A stretch of 49,112 bases of DNA from contig JBOZIK010000001.1 in the NCBI GenBank assembly GCA_051453625.1, positions 13,797,803 through 13,846,914 on the forward strand, written 5' to 3'. How positions within the stretch are numbered: position 1 is the first letter of the stretch; each line of letters starts with the position of its first letter. The position numbers and the translations under genes are program-made. This document shows positions 33,024 through 45,457 of the stretch, one piece after another. Below the pieces are notes generated by a model. The model did no database searches, was not told where the DNA came from, and saw only the letters and a program-made list of their open reading frames with translations. This stretch comes from Welwitschia mirabilis. Taxonomy: Eukaryota; Gnetophyta; Gnetopsida; Welwitschiales.

Positions 33024-36000
33024 ACCTAGGTGTAAGTAAAAATGAGGTTATTAATGTTTTACTCATCCTCAAATTCATAAGTTTATATATTACTTATATG
33101 AAAGATTTCTAAAAGATATGACATGGTGCAAAGTCTACCGTTGATGATTCTTAAAGAGTAAAAATGATACATGGTGGAAGTTTAACCATGAAGACTTAAG
33201 TAATCATGTCATTATGGTTTGAAGAAGATCTAGTAAGTTTATCATACAAGTATTTGATTTGAATTTAATTATTGTTTTTCACATAAATGTGATAGATCGA
33301 CAACTTTAATGTTATAGAAGAAAATGAAGGAATTAATGATGGTGAAGTAGCCTTAAATTGTAATAGTGTTATAGAGATATTTTACTTTGATTACTTTGAT
33401 CATTCCCTATCTCTATTTTGCATAACTTTTATTACAACATTTTCTAGTATTATCATATTAAATTAATCAAACCTCTAGATGCATAATCTCCTTAACTAAT
33501 CCTAGTATGATCCCTTTTTTCCATTAGAAAATATCATCTAGTTTAATATTTATTAATTATTATTATTATATTTGTTAAAAATATGTAAATAATCATTTAA
33601 AGGATGTGATGCTTAAGAAAATAATTGTATGTAATAATGAAGAGCCATGAATCTTATGAAAAATTATGATAACATATCACCATCATTAAAACAAGGGGAA
33701 TGAAAGAGTAAAGGGCATGCATATGAGTTATGTAGGTATACTAAATTCTTGAAAAATGGGCCTAATCCCCCTACTGGTCCTACAAACTTGACCTTGAAGG
33801 CAATATGACTTGGCTAGTCCATTGTACTAAAGCCTTGTATTTAACATGGGAAGGTATTAATAAACTATCATGAATAAGCTAATGTTATATTTAGAACTAG
33901 ATTACTAAAGTTTTTCAGTCTTTTAGATTCCCATGTTATACTTAATAATTTTATGTTAAAGATAATAATAAAATATATTTAAATGAATTTGAGACACCAT
34001 AATTGGTACTAGTTAAAAAAAAATCTATAAAATGAAAAGTAAAATTCTTGAAAAAAGAACATCATTTTTATTAACTATATAGAAAGACAGTATAAGAACA
34101 AGAACCAAAGTAGTACAAAGAAATAAAAGATCTCTATGAACTAAAAGATTAATAACATTAGCAATGGAGGTTTCAGTTCACATTAAGACTATTCTTTATC
34201 TAGAGTAGAGTAGGAGTAAAAAATATTTAGTAATGGGTCAACGAGATTAGGAAGTATCTTACCTTTATAGTAGCTAGAAATAGATAATCTAAAGTAATAG
34301 ATTTACTATAATAATTTTAAGAATACTGGTAATGCACTTTTAAGAGTTCACTAGATGCTCCTTTAAAATACTACATCAATGATAGCATGTGCATAAGTAT
34401 TTCTTTTCTATAATAATCCTATTCAAGAAATGATTCATTACTCATTATAGATGGGCTATGTAAGCATGTTTTTACATAAGCATGATAGTGTAACAAGTGT
34501 ATGCTTAATTTGTATCTATTTGTTATTAAAAAAATAGTTTTCAAGATGGAGTAAATTCATCCCAATTTATAAAAAATAAAGAAAATAGTTAATACTCTAT
34601 CAATATGAGTACAAGCCATTGAAAAGGAATAAAAAGTAATAAATTACCTCTAACATATAAAGAAAAAGGCTAAAAGTTTTAAGCTAGTACGTCTTGTGAT
34701 GGGATATCTACTAAACCACCTTAGGTTCACTAATTCTAAGCTCAAAATCTCTATGAATAAGATTCTTANNNNNNNNNNNNNNNNNNNNNNNNNNNNNNNN
34801 NNNNNNNNNNNNNNNNNNNNNNNNNNNNNNNNNNNNNNNNNNNNNNNNNNNNNNNNNNNNNNNNNNNNGATTCTTAAAATCATCCATAAGATAATGAAAA
34901 TAAAATATCCCTAGCCTATTGGATATCCTCCTCAAATTTGCAACCCTATTGATCATGAATATGAAATCATCCTTCTAATAATATTACTCAGTGTCTTGCT
35001 TTACAATTAAGCCTTTTAATTATTTGGCTTGATTAAGCCTTACAAGAAGGACCTGAATGTTTGACATCAAATGAATATTACCCATTCTAAAAAAATTATA
35101 TAATCATGAAATGAAAAAGAAGTATAATTATAAATATAAATACATCATAACCTGGTGCTTGTTTCTTTGAATAATTAAAGAAGAGATTCACTCCTCCTCC
35201 TCATGAACTAGTGGAGGTGGAATAGTTGAAGGAATTTTTAGAGGAAGAACTTTTCCTATCCTTTATCATTGTGAAGTTCTTAATGATAATTCCTTATAAG
35301 TATCCATATACAATAATTTAACATGTTAAGAACTAACTCCAAACTTCAAAGACATGAAATTATAAAAAATAAATAGATATGTTATTTGAGTAAAATATAC
35401 TCATGAAAGAATACACAAAATATCCTTTCTCATTAAAGGAAGGAGCAGTTCTATAAGGATCAAATTTAAGTAGAAAAAATAAAGGAATGATAATATTGAA
35501 AGGAATACTAATTTATCTAATATTTACAAAGGTTTCTTTCACATCAAAAGCAAAATACAATAAGAAAAGAACATTTTCACAAGTTAAGAATTCATAATCT
35601 AAATCTTGTTTAGTCTTTATTTAGTTATGAAACAAATTTTGAATAAATACTATAACTCTAATCAAATGAGACTTCTCTATTTTAAGAAACAAATAGCAAT
35701 TAAATGGTGTATTCAAAAGTTGGAAAGACCAAGAATGCAAGAATCCTTAATAAGCAATCAAAATCTCTAAATATATGTAATAAGGAACTAACATGATTTT
35801 CATAGATATATAATGATATTTATAATGATAAATATTTATATTTTCATAAAGTTAAAGAATGTGATTTTGAAGAAATATAAGGATTATAACTCATAGATGA
35901 AAAATACTATAGATTTAAGGATTTCTTTATGTAAACTAAAGGTATGCTTAATAGATTAAGAGATTATATTTACTAAATCAAGTTGAGGGTAACAATAGGT

Positions 36001-36113
36001 ATCAACCTCACCATCATAAGAGGTATAAATCAAATCTAAAATAAAACAATTTCTAGGAAGATGAAAGTAAAACTAAAGGAAGAAAATAAGATCTAAGATA
36101 TTTATTAACATGT
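33024..36113. other. AT-rich stretch without recognisable gene
   Basis: No domain was found on either strand. A slightly GC-richer patch at about 33750-33850 (GGGCCTAATCCCCCTACTGG) has no coding signature that I recognise. A gap of exactly 100 N (34769-34868) has an 8-base identical flank (GATTCTTA), too short to judge. Confidence 0.4.
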
Positions 36114-36431
36114 AAAAATTGACATTCTAGTTAAATTAATTAATTAATTTATCTTATGGACTTATCATCTTTTCATAACATTTTTAGGATATTTATTACA
36201 CTTTTACGAACATGTTTTAAAATGATGATTATCCAAGCTAAAATGGTGGCACTACAGTCTAGGTTACCTAACATCATTGGTCCTATATAGAATACTCCCA
36301 AACTCATGTTCCTAACTTATCATGCAAAATTAAGTCAAATGTAGTTATGAAATTAATCATATTCTACATTAAAAATGACTTGCATCTTTGATGATCCATG
36401 GTCGTGATGATGATGACATGTAGTAATGACA

Positions 36432-38102
36432 TGTAGTATTGCTAAGTAGGATGATTATAAAAACACATGACAACATTAGTAATTAGCAAAAGAAGTAGCA
36501 TCTAGAAGTTAAGTGTTACACTCATCATAATGATTTCTACCTAATGCAAGATGACAAATGTTCATCTAATGCTACATGCCATATTTTATAACCCCTCATC
36601 TAATACTATAAGTCAAGGGATTATAAGCATCATTCACCTTCCATCCTTGTTTATAAAAGAGCCTTAAGCCCTTAGTTATAACATTCTTTATTTTGAAAAT
36701 CGAAAGAATCCTTGGAGTGTCAAGTTAACATGGCCTTATGAGTCCTTTATTTAGGAAGAAAGCTTGCTATAAGGATATCTTGACGAGTCTCATCTAGCTT
36801 CCTTCTTTTTTTGTTATTAATGTATCTTTTCTTTAATATAAAGTAGATGTCATTTTGATTTTGAGTTATAAATAACTTCATACTTTTAATGCTTAGTGAA
36901 TCTACTCTATTAAGTTCTTTTATCACTTGATTCAATTCATTAGTTAATTGATCTAAGTTATTTTTAATTTGATGGATCTTGAGTACACTAAGTCCTTAAC
37001 TTCCATGCTTATTTTAAGGCTATGAAGGATAAAGTAACTTTTGAATTTACCAAATATCATATGATAAATGTGATTATATCACTATAATCTCATTAGAGTC
37101 AAGAATAGATGGTGGATAAATTAGATGAGCTTGCTTACTTTCTTGCTTCTCCAATCAAAATTTTAAAACATTTCTTAATTCTCTATCTTTTTTTTATTTG
37201 TAACTTATAAGTTAAGCAAGATTGTGTAATTTCTANNNNNNNNNNNNNNNNNNNNNNNNNNNNNNNNNNNNNNNNNNNNNNNNNNNNNNNNNNNNNNNNN
37301 NNNNNNNNNNNNNNNNNNNNNNNNNNNNNNNNNNNTGTAGTATTGCTAAGTAGGATGATTATAAAAACACATGATAACATTAGTAATTAGCAAAAGGAGT
37401 AGCATCTAGAAGTCAAGTGTTACACTCATCATAATGATTTCTATCTAATACAAGATGACAAATGTCCATCTAATGCCATATGCCATATTTTATAACCCCT
37501 CATCTAATACTATAAGTCAAGGGATGATAACCATCATTAACCTTCCATCCTTGTTTATAAAAGGGCCTTGAGCCCTTCATTATAACATTCTTTATTTTGG
37601 AAATCAAAAGAATCCTTGGAGTGTCAAGTTGACATGGCCTTATGAGTCCTTATTTAGGAATTAAGCTTGCTATAATGTTATCTTGACAAGTCTCATCTAG
37701 CTTCCTTCTTTTTTTGTCATTTTGATTTTGAGTTATAAATAACTTCATACTTTTAATGCTTAGTGAATCTATTCTATTAAGTTCTTTTATCACTTGATTC
37801 AATTCATTAGATAATTGGTCTAAGTTATTTTTAATTTGATGAATCTTGAATACACTAAGTCCTTAACTTCCATGCTTATTTTAAGGCTATGAAGGATCAA
37901 GTAACTTTTGAATTTACCAAATCTCATATGATAAAAATGATTATATCACTATAATCTCATTGGAATTAAGAATAGATGGTGGATAAATTAGATGAGCTTG
38001 CTTACTTTCTTGCTTCTCCAATCGAAATTTTGAAACATTTCTTAATTCTCTGTCTTTTTTTTTATTTGTAACTTATAAGTTAAGCAAGATGCTGTAATTT
38101 CT
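36432..38102. repeat. False-duplication candidate around 100-N gap 37236-37335
   Basis: The 804 bases 36432-37235 recur at 37336-38102. The right copy lacks about 38 bases that follow TTTTTTTGTTATT at about 36815; otherwise differences are scattered at a few percent. The gap is exactly 100 N. Two haplotypes or unmerged contig ends are most likely. Confidence 0.75.
36649..36660 (+). promoter_or_regulatory. TATA box of LTR-like repeat
   Basis: TTTATAAAAGAG, followed by CCTTAAGCCC. The same arrangement (TTTATAAAAGGGCC, TTGAGCCC) occurs at 37555-37568 in the duplicated part. A TATAAAAG box before a GGCC..GAGCCC transcribed region is typical of plant LTR promoters, and gives plus-strand orientation. 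Confidence 0.5.
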
Positions 38103-38189
38103 AAAATTCAATCCAAATTATCTCTATCAAATAATGATATTGATTTTTAAACTATTTTTAAATCCAGTTATATATCAAAATGAATAAAA

Positions 38190-41100
38190 TAGTGGTTTCT
38201 TTATTAGGGATAAAAGCATGGTAGCTACTCAGAAAGAGCACAAATTTTACTTTTTGTTAGTTTTTTAGTTAGTTTTTATTTTTTAAGTGATAGATACTAG
38301 TCCACTTCAGTGATATGCAAGATGATCCTCATGTTCTTTCTTTTGTATATTATTTCCTTTTTCTTTTTTTTTTTTTAGTAGTTTGTATTGATTACTTCCA
38401 GTAATACCTAAACTAGTGTTGCTTTTAGCTTTTTTAAGTTTTTGGTCTAACTTAATTTGTATGAAAGTCTGATAAGTTTTATAGGTTATAATCATAAAGA
38501 TAAAAAATTAAAATTTTTCTTAACTCTCATTACATGGTTTCTTTTTCTTATACCTTTTTAATTCAGGTTTCAAAATTCTATTCAATGAAGTTTGCAAGTT
38601 TGCTATTATAAGGATTACAAATATAAAAAAATTTAGGATTTAATTTTTATTATGATAGGTTTGTGTGCATTATCACATTTCATTTTTGTGATTATAATAT
38701 GTTTAACAATCTATAATAATTTTGTGAATCCCTAAAACATCTATGAAATTAAAAATTTCATCTAAACTAGTGATGACACATTTCTTAAGTGATGCTACTA
38801 GATTTTTTACTCAAAAGTCTCTCATACTTTATAGAAAGCCTTTTGTGTTACTCATTTAAACCCTTTTTGGTATTGGACCTTCTTTGAATGTTCAAAGATT
38901 CATGAATACATAATCTTTTAATAATCTTCATACACTATTCTTTAAATCCTAATATGGGTTAAAAATCTATTTTCTTTGTGAGATAATATAAAGTACCTTC
39001 TAAACTCTCATCTACCTATGAAAACTGTGAAAACCTTTATGAATTGCTTAATCACATTTAACCTAAGAAAACTTATTGGACTACCTCTAATTTAATTATC
39101 ATTATTCTTCATCCTTTTTTCCATATTCATTTAACTAATACCCTTTACATAAAGATTAGCCTCTTATCTTGAATTTGAAGAGCCTTATTTTCCATAAGAG
39201 CATTTTGATCTTATGGTTCCCACTACTCCTTATGACCGTTATGCCTCATTATTTTTTCCTTCATCTTCCTACATGTAATAACAATATTCATCCATCCTCT
39301 TTCTTAGTTAATAAATATCATGAAAGGAATTTAAAATAACACTCCTCTTTTCTAAGAATCCTTGAGTAAATTTTCAAATCCATAGCCAAAATTTCTAATA
39401 TATAACCTATACTAGTGCTTAAATCATTGAAATTCTCAACCAAGAAAAATAAGACCTTTCTACATTTCACAAGTCTAAACCTAAGAATTTTGAGAACTTT
39501 GAAAGAAATGATAGTAAATAAATCAATGATACCTAAGCCATATTCTTTAGAAATGAGGAAGAAATCAATGAGGAAATCCATAAGAACCTCGACTTTAAAA
39601 AATCACTAGAAAATGATCAAATTATAAGTATGAAAACTATATTCTTAAGGAACATTAAGCATATCAAAGGATAAGTTATCATTAGAAGATGAGAAACCAT
39701 TTGAGAAAGGTCATACCTTAGAGAGTTATATAATAAAGGATGAGCCATTAAGTGATATTAACAAAGAGAATATTGAATTACAACCATTATTACTTAAGCA
39801 ACCACATGAGAAGAAATATAGTAACCTTAACAAAGGAAAAAACATTAACAACCCTTTTACATAGGAGTATTTATACTTGTGCTTTCTTTAAAGCACATTA
39901 AAAACATTAAGTTATACAAACATGAAAAACATTTGTGCTTGATGCTCTCTTTTATCTTAAACTTCCTAATAATTATCATCCATATAATTAGTACCTTTAA
40001 TCCTTTTACTTATGAAATTCTAAATGTTGTCCCCTTAAGCTTCTCCATTTCTCCTTCCATTTTCTAATGATCTTTAAACTAATAAATCATTCACCTTAGC
40101 CTTTCATCTATGAATTTATAAGACCTATAGATCTAGGTTAATGAATTTTAATAAAAAATTAATAACAAGTAATCTTTTTATTACCTAAGTTTTAGTGTTA
40201 AAGGCACAATCATCTAAGATCTCCAGTTTTAGTAAAACTTGACTAAAAAAGTGAAATATACCTTCATAATATTTTTCTCATGTTTAAACTTTTGATGAAG
40301 CCAAGAATTTTCTTGATTAGGCTAATGAGAATTAAAATAGTATATCTTCTTTAAACTCACATCTTATTACTCACTTAATTAGATTTAGTTAACTATAATG
40401 GACTATGAAAACTCACTAATAATGTAGTTCTAATGATCTAATTACAACATAATCAACTTTTGGCAATGAAACACTAATTTGTTCACAAAACAATATACTT
40501 AACTCTATTGAAATAAAACATTATAACACTAGATGTTCAATGTGATTTAAAGGCGTAAAACTAAAGAATATATGTTGGTAAAAAATAAAAATAATAATGA
40601 TCTAATTACACCATAATTAACTTTTGGCAATTAAACACTGACTTCTTCACAAAATAATATACTTAACTCTATTAAAAAAAATATTATAACACTAGATGTT
40701 CAATGTTATTTAAAGGCATAAAACTAAAAAATATATGTTGGTAGAAAAAGAAAAATAATGGAAATAAAAGGATGGTAATTTGAGGCCTTCTATGTTTTAT
40801 TGTCTTTTAACATTTAGACTTAAAATTTACTATGAGTTCTTAAATTCTTATAAGTTACTCAGTCACTACTACACTTACTTGATACCAAGATCCATAGAAA
40901 AAATACAAAAACATAATAAATATTATTAACTTAGGTAGGTTTACTCATTTATTCATTAGTTTTATGGTCAAGTACTTTACCATATTTTCATCTCCATCAT
41001 CCATTCCACGTTATCTTCATTTCATAAGAAATAATTATAAGGCATAAATCATTTTTTAAGAGTTGAGTTTTTACTTAAAATTTCTCAAATAAATTAGTTG

Positions 41101-41480
41101 CATTATTTTACATTAGTTAGTTTTTTTTCCCTTTCATAGCTTAGTTACAGTGCTTTATATTATTTTCAATAAACAGAGTTATTGAAATATTTCTAAGATT
41201 TATATTCTTAAAAATATTTTAATACTTTCCATCATACAACTTTGAGGAAAAGGTTTAATTTTGGTTATGAGGTATGGCATCCAGTTTTCACATCAATTTT
41301 TAGAAAATTTTTAAAATCTTGATGCCTTAGTTTCAGAAAATTAGTCATAAAGTTTTCAAAGATATAGCATTTTCACACTTGAGTGTTTTAAATTAGATAA
41401 TTTCTACATATCTAAACATTTATTTATGAATGCTTTACTAAGAGTTTAGTGAAAGTCTAATTAGGAAGTGAATTAAAAAA
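38190..41480. other. Interior between LTR-like repeats 2; no gene recognised
   Basis: No gag or pol motif was recognised on either strand. At about 39480-39850 the plus strand has a patchy frame with Glu/Asn/Lys-rich pieces (RNEEEINEEIHKNLDF; DEPLSDINKENIELQPLLL) that could be the remains of a Gag-like or unknown ORF; several stops and shifts prevent a call. Confidence 0.4.
40431..40757. repeat. 164-bp tandem duplication
   Basis: The segment starting TAATGATCTAATTACA at 40431 recurs at 40595 with about 10% differences, ending near 40757 (AATATATGTTGGTA). There is no gap here, so this is a genuine sequence duplication. Confidence 0.9.
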
Positions 41481-43400
41481 TAAAAATTAACATTCTAATC
41501 AAATTTATTAACTAATTTATATTAATTAAGTATATTAATATAATTAATTTATCATAAAAACATGTCTTTTCTATTAATTATAGGCTTATCATCTTTTCAT
41601 GAAATGTTCAAGATATTTATTACACTTTTAAGTACATGCTTTAAAGTGATGATTATCCAAGCTAAGACACCGGTGCCACCATTTAGATCATCTAGTATCA
41701 CTTGTTCATTTATGCAAGATACTCTCAAACTAACACTCTTGACTTATTATGCAAAATTAATTCAAATGTAGTTATGAGCTTAATCATATTCCACACCAAA
41801 AATAACTTACATATTTGATAACACATGGTAGTGATGACAATGACATGCAATAGTGATACGTGATAATGTTGAGTAGNNNNNNNNNNNNNNNNNNNNNNNN
41901 NNNNNNNNNNNNNNNNNNNNNNNNNNNNNNNNNNNNNNNNNNNNNNNNNNNNNNNNNNNNNNNNNNNNNNNNNNNNNNNNNNNNNNNNNNNNNNNNNNNN
42001 NNNNNNNNNNNNNNNNNNNNNNNNNNNNNNNNNNNNNNNNNNNNNNNNNNNNNNNNNNNNNNNNNNNNNNNNNNNNNNNNNNNNNNNNNNNNNNNNNNNN
42101 NNNNNNNNNNNNNNNNNNNNNNNNNNNNNNNNNNNNNNNNNNNNNNNNNNNNNNNNNNNNNNNNNNNNNNNNNNNNNNNNNNNNNNNNNNNNNNNNNNNN
42201 NNNNNNNNNNNNNNNNNNNNNNNNNNNNNNNNNNNNNNNNNNNNNNNNNNNNNNNNNNNNNNNNNNNNNNNNNNNNNNNNNNNNNNNNNNNNNNNNNNNN
42301 NNNNNNNNNNNNNNNNNNNNNNNNNNNNNNNNNNNNNNNNNNNNNNNNNNNNNNNNNNNNNNNNNNNNNNNNNNNNNNNNNNNNNNNNNNNNNNNNNNNN
42401 NNNNNNNNNNNNNNNNNNNNNNNNNNNNNNNNNNNNNNNNNNNNNNNNNNNNNNNNNNNNNNNNNNNNNNNNNNNNNNNNNNNNNNNNNNNNNNNNNNNN
42501 NNNNNNNNNNNNNNNNNNNNNNNNNNNNNNNNNNNNNNNNNNNNNNNNNNNNNNNNNNNNNNNNNNNNNNNNNNNNNNNNNNNNNNNNNNNNNNNNNNNN
42601 NNNNNNNNNNNNNNNNNNNNNNNNNNNNNNNNNNNNNNNNNNNNNNNNNNNNNNNNNNNNNNNNNNNNNNNNNNNNNNNNNNNNNNNNNNNNNNNNNNNN
42701 NNNNNNNNNNNNNNNNNNNNNNNNNNNNNNNNNNNNNNNNNNNNNNNNNNNNNNNTTAAGTAGTAAGCTTATTGCAAGAATAGCTTGAGGAGTTTCTTCT
42801 AGCTTCCTTATTCTTTTAGTTATGTAATGTATCTCTTTTAATTAATATAAAGAATATGTAATTTTAATTTTGAGTTACAAATAACTTCATACTTTTATTT
42901 CTTAGTGAATCCACTATATAAAGTTCTTTTATCAACCATGTAAATTCATTAGTTAATTGGTCTAAGTTATTTTTAATTTAATGAATCTTAACTATACTAA
43001 GTCCTTACTTTCATGCCTATTTAAGGCTATGAAGGATTAAGTTACTTCAAATTCATCAAACCTCATATGGTGCATGAGATTATGTCACCATGATTTAAGA
43101 TGTTATTAATTGATAGTTTAAAGCGTGTTTTAAAAAGGTGAAAGACCTCATCAGAGTAGAGAAGAGCTAGTGGATGAATCAAGTGAATCCTTAGAGGTCA
43201 CTTACTTTCCTACTTCTCCCATATAAGTTTTAAAACATTTCTCAAGCCTTTTTCTTTTCCCTTTTTTTTTACTTTTTAACTTTCAAGTTAAACAAGATTG
43301 CATAATTTTTGAAACAAAATTACAATTATCCATATGAAAGAATGATATCAAGCTTTAACTAAATTTTAAATCTAGATCATTACTCAAATGAATAATATTA
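41481..43400 (+). repeat. LTR-like direct repeat 2, right copy
   Basis: This matches 36114-38190 on both sides of an 879-N gap (41877-42755). The left part ends at ATGTTGAGTAG, matching about 36450; the right part resumes at TTAAGTAGTAAGCTT, matching about 36748. Only about 300 bases should be missing, including the TATA region, so the gap is over-sized or hides an insertion. Confidence 0.6.
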
Positions 43401-43970
43401 GAAATTAAAACCTAGTCAAATTTAGACTGGATTAATAAATCACAAACTTCTTCATTTGAAAATATAAAATTTTAACTTAATTAATGAATATTTAAAAACA
43501 TTTTGTAAAACATACCTTATAAGGAAATGTATCATATATCATATATGACGATGATATATCATATATGGTAACTCAAAAATCATTTGCTTTTCAAGGATGC
43601 TAAACCAGATATTCCTCAACTCATTAATAATATCAGATTTAACTTGAGGATTAATCTTTCTCAGATTTCTAAACTTAAGAACACTCCCACTAATAGAAGA
43701 TGGAGCTTTTAGATGGGTCTTACTCCACATTGGTTTTAAATTCTTTTTCTTTACTATAATCTAATGGTTGATACAAAGTTTTTTAGCTAAAAGATATTTT
43801 ACTGCTTCTTATTCAAAAAATTTTCTTGGATGCTTTAAACTAAAAACACATAGAGCCTTTAATGTTTTACTTTGTTGTGCCTTATTTTTTAAAGCTGGAA
43901 ATTATAGAAGAAGTCTATCACAGATTTCTAATAATATCTGCAATTATCTAACATAGTTTGTAGCTTACTT
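43401..43970. other. Stretch without recognisable gene, with a small palindromic motif
   Basis: The only structure I see is at 43530-43568, where TATCATATATG occurs twice around ACGATGA, giving a short self-complementary region. The frame 43768-43956 is short and has no motif. Confidence 0.4.
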
Positions 43971-44600
43971 GATGCTTTTCTAGTTGCAAATTCTGTTAAA
44001 TGTAGTGTGTAGGCAACGTCTTATTGCTGACCTATGTTTTTCCAGGTGATTAGGAATTCACACAGCTAGAAATAAAGTAGCTCTAACATAGCACTTACTA
44101 GTTAAGTATACAAAGCTGGAATAATTATCTACTGCAGTCTCTATAGCTAATAATTTACACAACTAAAAGTATAATCATGTATCCCTCAAAGCTTTTGCCA
44201 GCTAGCTTATTCAACTAGAATAATTACCTACTGTAGTCTCATTGCTATCAGATTTTCATTAGACATATATGCTATGGTATTTCTTTATTAAAATATGTAA
44301 ACATAGTTCTTGGATTTTTTTGTTTTACCTGGACTTTTTTGCAATTACAAATCCTATTGAATGCAGTGTGCAGGCTATGTTTTACTGCTCCCCTTCTCTA
44401 GATAATTAAATTCTCTACACAACTAGAAACAAAATAGCTCTACACTTATCATACAGCTAGAAAATACCTGCTACAGTCTCCATTGATAATAAGTAGTAAT
44501 TGTACTCCCTAATGATGCGTAGCGTCCTGATGTAGATTTTGCTAGACACATTTACTATGCTGTTTTTAAAGAAATTTTGATCTCTCACCTGATTCTGTAA
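43971..44600. repeat. Diverged repeat, about 360-bp offset, unidentified
   Basis: The segment from 43971 (CTTTTCTAGTTGCAAATTCT, TGTAGTGTGTAGGC, CACAGCTAGAAATAAAGTAG, CTACTGCAGTCTC) recurs from about 44331 (CTTTTTTGCAATTACAAATC, TGCAGTGTGCAGGC, CACAACTAGAAACAAAATAG, CTACAGTCTCC). A third partial match to AATTACCTACTGTAGTCTC lies near 44220. It is less AT-rich than its neighbours. I do not recognise the family. Confidence 0.7.
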
Positions 44601-44825
44601 GATTTTGATTCACTTTGGACATATAGTAATGAAATTTTTACAATTTCATTTAAAAAAAATGTAGAACACTTGAAAAGAATGTAGTTGATAAGAAAAAAAT
44701 CAATAAAAAACTATTAAAAAATAGAGAATAATAAATGGGATAAAATGACAAAGAAAGAGGGAATAAATACAAATCAATGAGAGGGAAAAAATCACTAGTG
44801 GTATGATAGTAAAATAATGTTGACA

Positions 44826-45457
44826 TAACCTTGATATTAGGTCCATAAGTTATTATATAATTAATGTGAGTCCATAGAGTTCATAACNNNNNNNNNNNNN
44901 NNNNNNNNNNNNNNNNNNNNNNNNNNNNNNNNNNNNNNNNNNNNNNNNNNNNNNNNNNNNNNNNNNNNNNNNNNNNNNNNNNNNNNNTAACCTTGATATT
45001 AGGTCCACAAGTTATGATATAATTAATTTGAGTCCATAGAGTTCATAACATCAGGTTATGAAATAAATGAGGTAGATTCCAACATAAGGAGGTATTCTTA
45101 TTTTAACTAGGCAACCCCCATGGATTTTAAGAATCCATAGAATTCACATCATTAGTCTATTAAGTAAATGATGTAGTTTGCAACATTAGGAATTGCTATT
45201 ATTTTATCTAAATAGCTTATATGACCCATAAGAATCTAAGGAATTTACATCATTAGTCTAAGGAGCATGAGATATTTTTCAATGTAAGGANNNNNNNNNN
45301 NNNNNNNNNNNNNNNNNNNNNNNNNNNNNNNNNNNNNNNNNNNNNNNNNNNNNNNNNNNNNNNNNNNNNNNNNNNNNNNNNNNNNNNNNNACCCATAAGA
45401 TTCCAAGGAATTCACATCATTAGTCTGAGGAGCATGAGATATTTTCCAATGTAAGGA
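44826..45457. repeat. False-duplication candidates around 100-N gaps 44888-44987 and 45291-45390
   Basis: Bases 44826-44887 recur at 44988-45048 and bases 45224-45290 recur at 45391-45457, each more alike than neighbouring satellite units are. Both gaps are exactly 100 N. The satellite itself could also have confused the assembler. Confidence 0.75.

Larger units (their letters stand above)
36114..38190 (+). repeat. LTR-like direct repeat 2, left copy
   Basis: This matches 41481-43400 in the same orientation. It includes a leader (ACATTCTAGTTAAATTAATT), a GATTATCCAAGCTAAAATGG block, a promoter-like region with TATA box, and a T-rich tail. About 800 bases are present twice around a 100-N gap, so the true length is nearer 1.2 kb. 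The pair has the structure of LTRs with about 3.3 kb between them. Exact ends were not found. Confidence 0.6.

Noticed and set aside
39318-39581. Minus-strand 87-residue frame
   Set aside because: No motif; the plus strand at the same place has a more gene-like but broken acidic frame, so this is likely its shadow.
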